Below, piece by piece: positions 4,401-5,628 of a stretch of 5,628 nucleotides of DNA. The stretch's first letter is position 1; each line of letters starts with the position of its first letter. Below the pieces are notes generated by a model. That model saw only the letters and a list, made by a program, of their open reading frames with translations. It made no database searches and had not been told where the DNA came from. The translations under genes and the position numbers were made by a program. Source of the stretch: Deltaproteobacteria bacterium (GTDB lineage: Bacteria > Desulfobacterota > Desulfobacteria > Desulfobacterales > Desulfatibacillaceae); the NCBI GenBank assembly GCA_021815525.1, contig JAKAGN010000208.1, positions 1 to 5,628 on the forward strand, in the 5' to 3' direction.

Positions 4401-5628
4401 TCATTCGTTCAAGGTCCAGATCATGGCCGGACCGGAGCGCCCCTCCTCGTTCCTGGCCTTCACGACGATCTTGTACCCCTGCGGGATGGGGTCCGGCGCC
4501 GTTGTGGAATAGCGCCACTTCTTACGGGAGCTGTCCATGGGCTCCATGGCCTGGACCACGTCCCCGAGGCGCACCTCCACGCCCGCGGCCTCGCGGTCCG
4601 TGGTGGCGATGACGGTGAGGTCCCCCCCCGGCCGGATCGTGGGCGGCTGGAGGAACGACTGCACGATCTTGATGACGGGCGCGCGCACCAGGATGGCCCC
4701 GTCCACCGAGTTGGTGGGCGTGCCGTCCTTCCCCAGGCCCGAGATGGTGTAGGTCTTGGGCCCGAAGGTCTGGAACCTCTTGGTGAGGGTCCAGAGGGTG
4801 GCGGACTCGGCGTGCATGGGTTGATCCACCCCCTCGATGGAAACCGTCACCCGGGACATGGCCCCGCTCACCTTGGCGGTGAAAAGCACCGGCTGGTCCA
4901 CGCCCACCGTGTCGGGCCGGGCCGTCACCTTTTCTATGGCGGCCGGGCGGCCCGAGGTATCCGGGGCGGCCGCCGGGCGCGGGGCCGCGGGCGGGGGGGG
5001 AACCGGGGGCGCGGCCGGAGCCGCCCTCACCACGGCCAGGGTCTCCCGCCTGGGCGCGCCCTTCACGCCCGACTGGTTCTCCGCGGTGGCCAGGATGGAA
5101 ACGCTCCCGGGCTCGTTCCAGGTCCCCCTGTAGGTGAAGCTCACGGGCCCGCCGTCCATGAGCACGGTACGGTCGCCCATCTTCAAGGTGATCCTGGCCG
5201 CAGGCTCCGAGGCCCGGGCCTCCACGATGAATGCGTCGCCCGGGGCCACGCTGCGGGGCCGGACCGAAAGAGCCGCCACGTCCGGGACGCCCGGGGGCTT
5301 CAGGAACATCACCTTTCCGGAAAGCGGCGCGCTCTCCGCGCCGTAGCGGTCGACGGCCGTCACCTTGTAAGTCTTCAGGCTCTCGCCCGACATGGCGCGC
5401 GAAACGTGAAAGGCGGCGCCGCTTCCGGTCATGGGGATACGCTCCCCGTCAAGCCACAGGAAGGCCGCGGAGGCCGCCCGGTCGGTGGCGGCCGTGACGG
5501 TGAACTCGCTTCCCGAGTAGCCGATGGCCGGCGAAACCGAGGTGCGCACCACCTTCACCTGGCAGACCCCCACCGTAACCAGGCCCTCCCTAACCGGGCC
5601 GAAGACGCCCGAGGCGTCGGAGATCGGA
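4401..5628 (-). CDS. Multi-repeat Ig-like/beta-sandwich protein, 5' end outside the window
   Basis: The frame is open to the right edge with no stop, so the 408 residues seen are the C-terminal part. A GTG at 5573 is in frame, but the reading frame continues sensibly upstream and that codon falls inside a strand-like segment, so it is probably not the start. Numbered from the first visible residue, four related units appear: about 24-109, 116-200, 229-315 and 316-408. Each has a proline-containing opening strand, a PG/SG turn, a V-x-A-x-(T/A) strand (VTAATD, VEARAS, VIATTD), an 'xMxxx' strand after a short loop, and a closing strand with a Tyr or Ile, then a small hydrophilic turn. A Pro/Ala-rich linker (202-228) splits the units 2+2. 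I do not recognise a named family. Inference: a secreted or envelope-exposed adhesion or ligand-binding protein, probably co-expressed with the downstream receptor kinase. The N-terminal signal or anchor is not visible. Confidence 0.85.
   Translation of the reverse strand, partial: PISDASGVFGPVREGLVTVGVCQVKVVRTSVSPAIGYSGSEFTVTAATDRAASAAFLWLDGERIPMTGSGAAFHVSRAMSGESLKTYKVTAVDRYGAESAPLSGKVMFLKPPGVPDVAALSVRPRSVAPGDAFIVEARASEPAARITLKMGDRTVLMDGGPVSFTYRGTWNEPGSVSILATAENQSGVKGAPRRETLAVVRAAPAAPPVPPPPAAPRPAAAPDTSGRPAAIEKVTARPDTVGVDQPVLFTAKVSGAMSRVTVSIEGVDQPMHAESATLWTLTKRFQTFGPKTYTISGLGKDGTPTNSVDGAILVRAPVIKIVQSFLQPPTIRPGGDLTVIATTDREAAGVEVRLGDVVQAMEPMDSSRKKWRYSTTAPDPIPQGYKIVVKARNEEGRSGPAMIWTLNE
4404..4682 (-). 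repeat. Ig-like protein repeat 4 (C-terminal)
   Basis: Residues about 316-408. It has PPTIRPGGDLTVIATTD at its start, which parallels SPAIGYSGSEFTVTAATD of repeat 1. The closing strand reads YKIVVKARNEEGRSGP, paralleling YKVTAVDRYGAESAP of repeat 1. Repeats 1 and 4 are the most alike pair. Confidence 0.65.
4683..4943 (-). repeat. Ig-like protein repeat 3
   Basis: Residues about 229-315 of the partial protein. It opens IEKVTARPDTV, then VDQPVLFTAKVSG, an MHAES strand, and closes with TYTISGLGKDG. It follows the same order of strands as the other three units, but with lower identity by eye. Confidence 0.55.
4944..5024 (-). other. Pro/Ala-rich linker-coding tract
   Basis: Residues about 202-228 are almost entirely Pro, Ala, Arg and small residues (APAAPPVPPPPAAPRP...). 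The plus strand shows this as a G-rich run including eight consecutive G around 4993-5000. It is probably a flexible or extended spacer between repeat pairs, and the homopolymer is a likely site of replication slippage or assembly error. Confidence 0.75.
5028..5282 (-). repeat. Ig-like protein repeat 2
   Basis: Residues about 116-200. It opens ALSVRPRSVAPGDAFIVEARAS, passes through a MGDRTVLM strand and closes with SILATAENQSGVKGAP. The spacing of the PG turn, the V-x-A strand and the final turn matches repeats 1 and 4. Confidence 0.6.
5301..5558 (-). repeat. Ig-like protein repeat 1 (first complete unit visible)
   Basis: Residues about 24-109. SPAIGYSGSEFTVTAATD is followed by LWLDGERIPM and closes with YKVTAVDRYGAESAP. 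The residues before it (to the window edge) look like the end of another domain, so more units may lie upstream. Confidence 0.65.

Noticed and set aside
2972..4612. A 546-codon open frame on the plus strand, antisense to the kinase gene and the end of the repeat-protein gene
   Set aside because: Long antisense frames are expected opposite G+C-rich genes with strong third-position GC. The translation is low in complexity (rich in Gly, Val, Leu, His, Arg), shows no domain, and conflicts with a gene whose kinase motifs are unmistakable.

Overview
The window is a G+C-rich bacterial segment with strong GC skew at third codon positions. All five credible genes lie on the minus strand, so transcription runs from high to low coordinates. 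The gene content is a eukaryotic-type Ser/Thr kinase joined to a formylglycine-generating-enzyme-like (FGE-like) domain, a multi-repeat beta-sandwich protein, a classical SDR and a metallo-beta-lactamase-fold hydrolase. This suits a soil or sediment Gram-negative such as Desulfobacterota or Myxococcota. That placement is inference from style and content; no taxonomic marker is present.

Layout in transcription order. (1) 5628-4401: the C-terminal 408 residues of a larger protein made of four Ig-like/beta-sandwich repeats of about 85-90 residues, with a Pro/Ala-rich linker between repeats 2 and 3. (2) 4333-2450, after a 67-base gap without an obvious terminator: a complete 627-residue protein with a cytoplasmic Ser/Thr kinase domain, one transmembrane helix and an FGE-sulfatase/C-type-lectin-fold domain predicted outside the membrane. 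(3) 2449-2155: a 295-base intergenic region, visibly AT-richer in its middle, with several inverted repeats and a weak candidate promoter for the next gene. (4) 2154-1327: a classical NAD(P)-dependent SDR. (5) 1330-305: an MBL-fold hydrolase with a C-terminal winged-helix-like region. (6) 308-1: the first 102 residues of a further protein, possibly an alpha/beta hydrolase, cut by the window edge.

There appear to be two transcription units. The first pairs the repeat protein with the receptor-like kinase and looks like an envelope sensing or binding module. The second is a tightly coupled SDR-MBL-hydrolase operon joined by two 4-base stop/start overlaps (GTGA and ATGA). It looks like small-molecule, probably lipid or ester, metabolism. 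No RNA gene, CRISPR array, insertion sequence or phage gene was recognised. The most unusual items are the kinase's FGE-like ectodomain without the catalytic cysteines, its altered P+1 loop, and the structured intergenic region.
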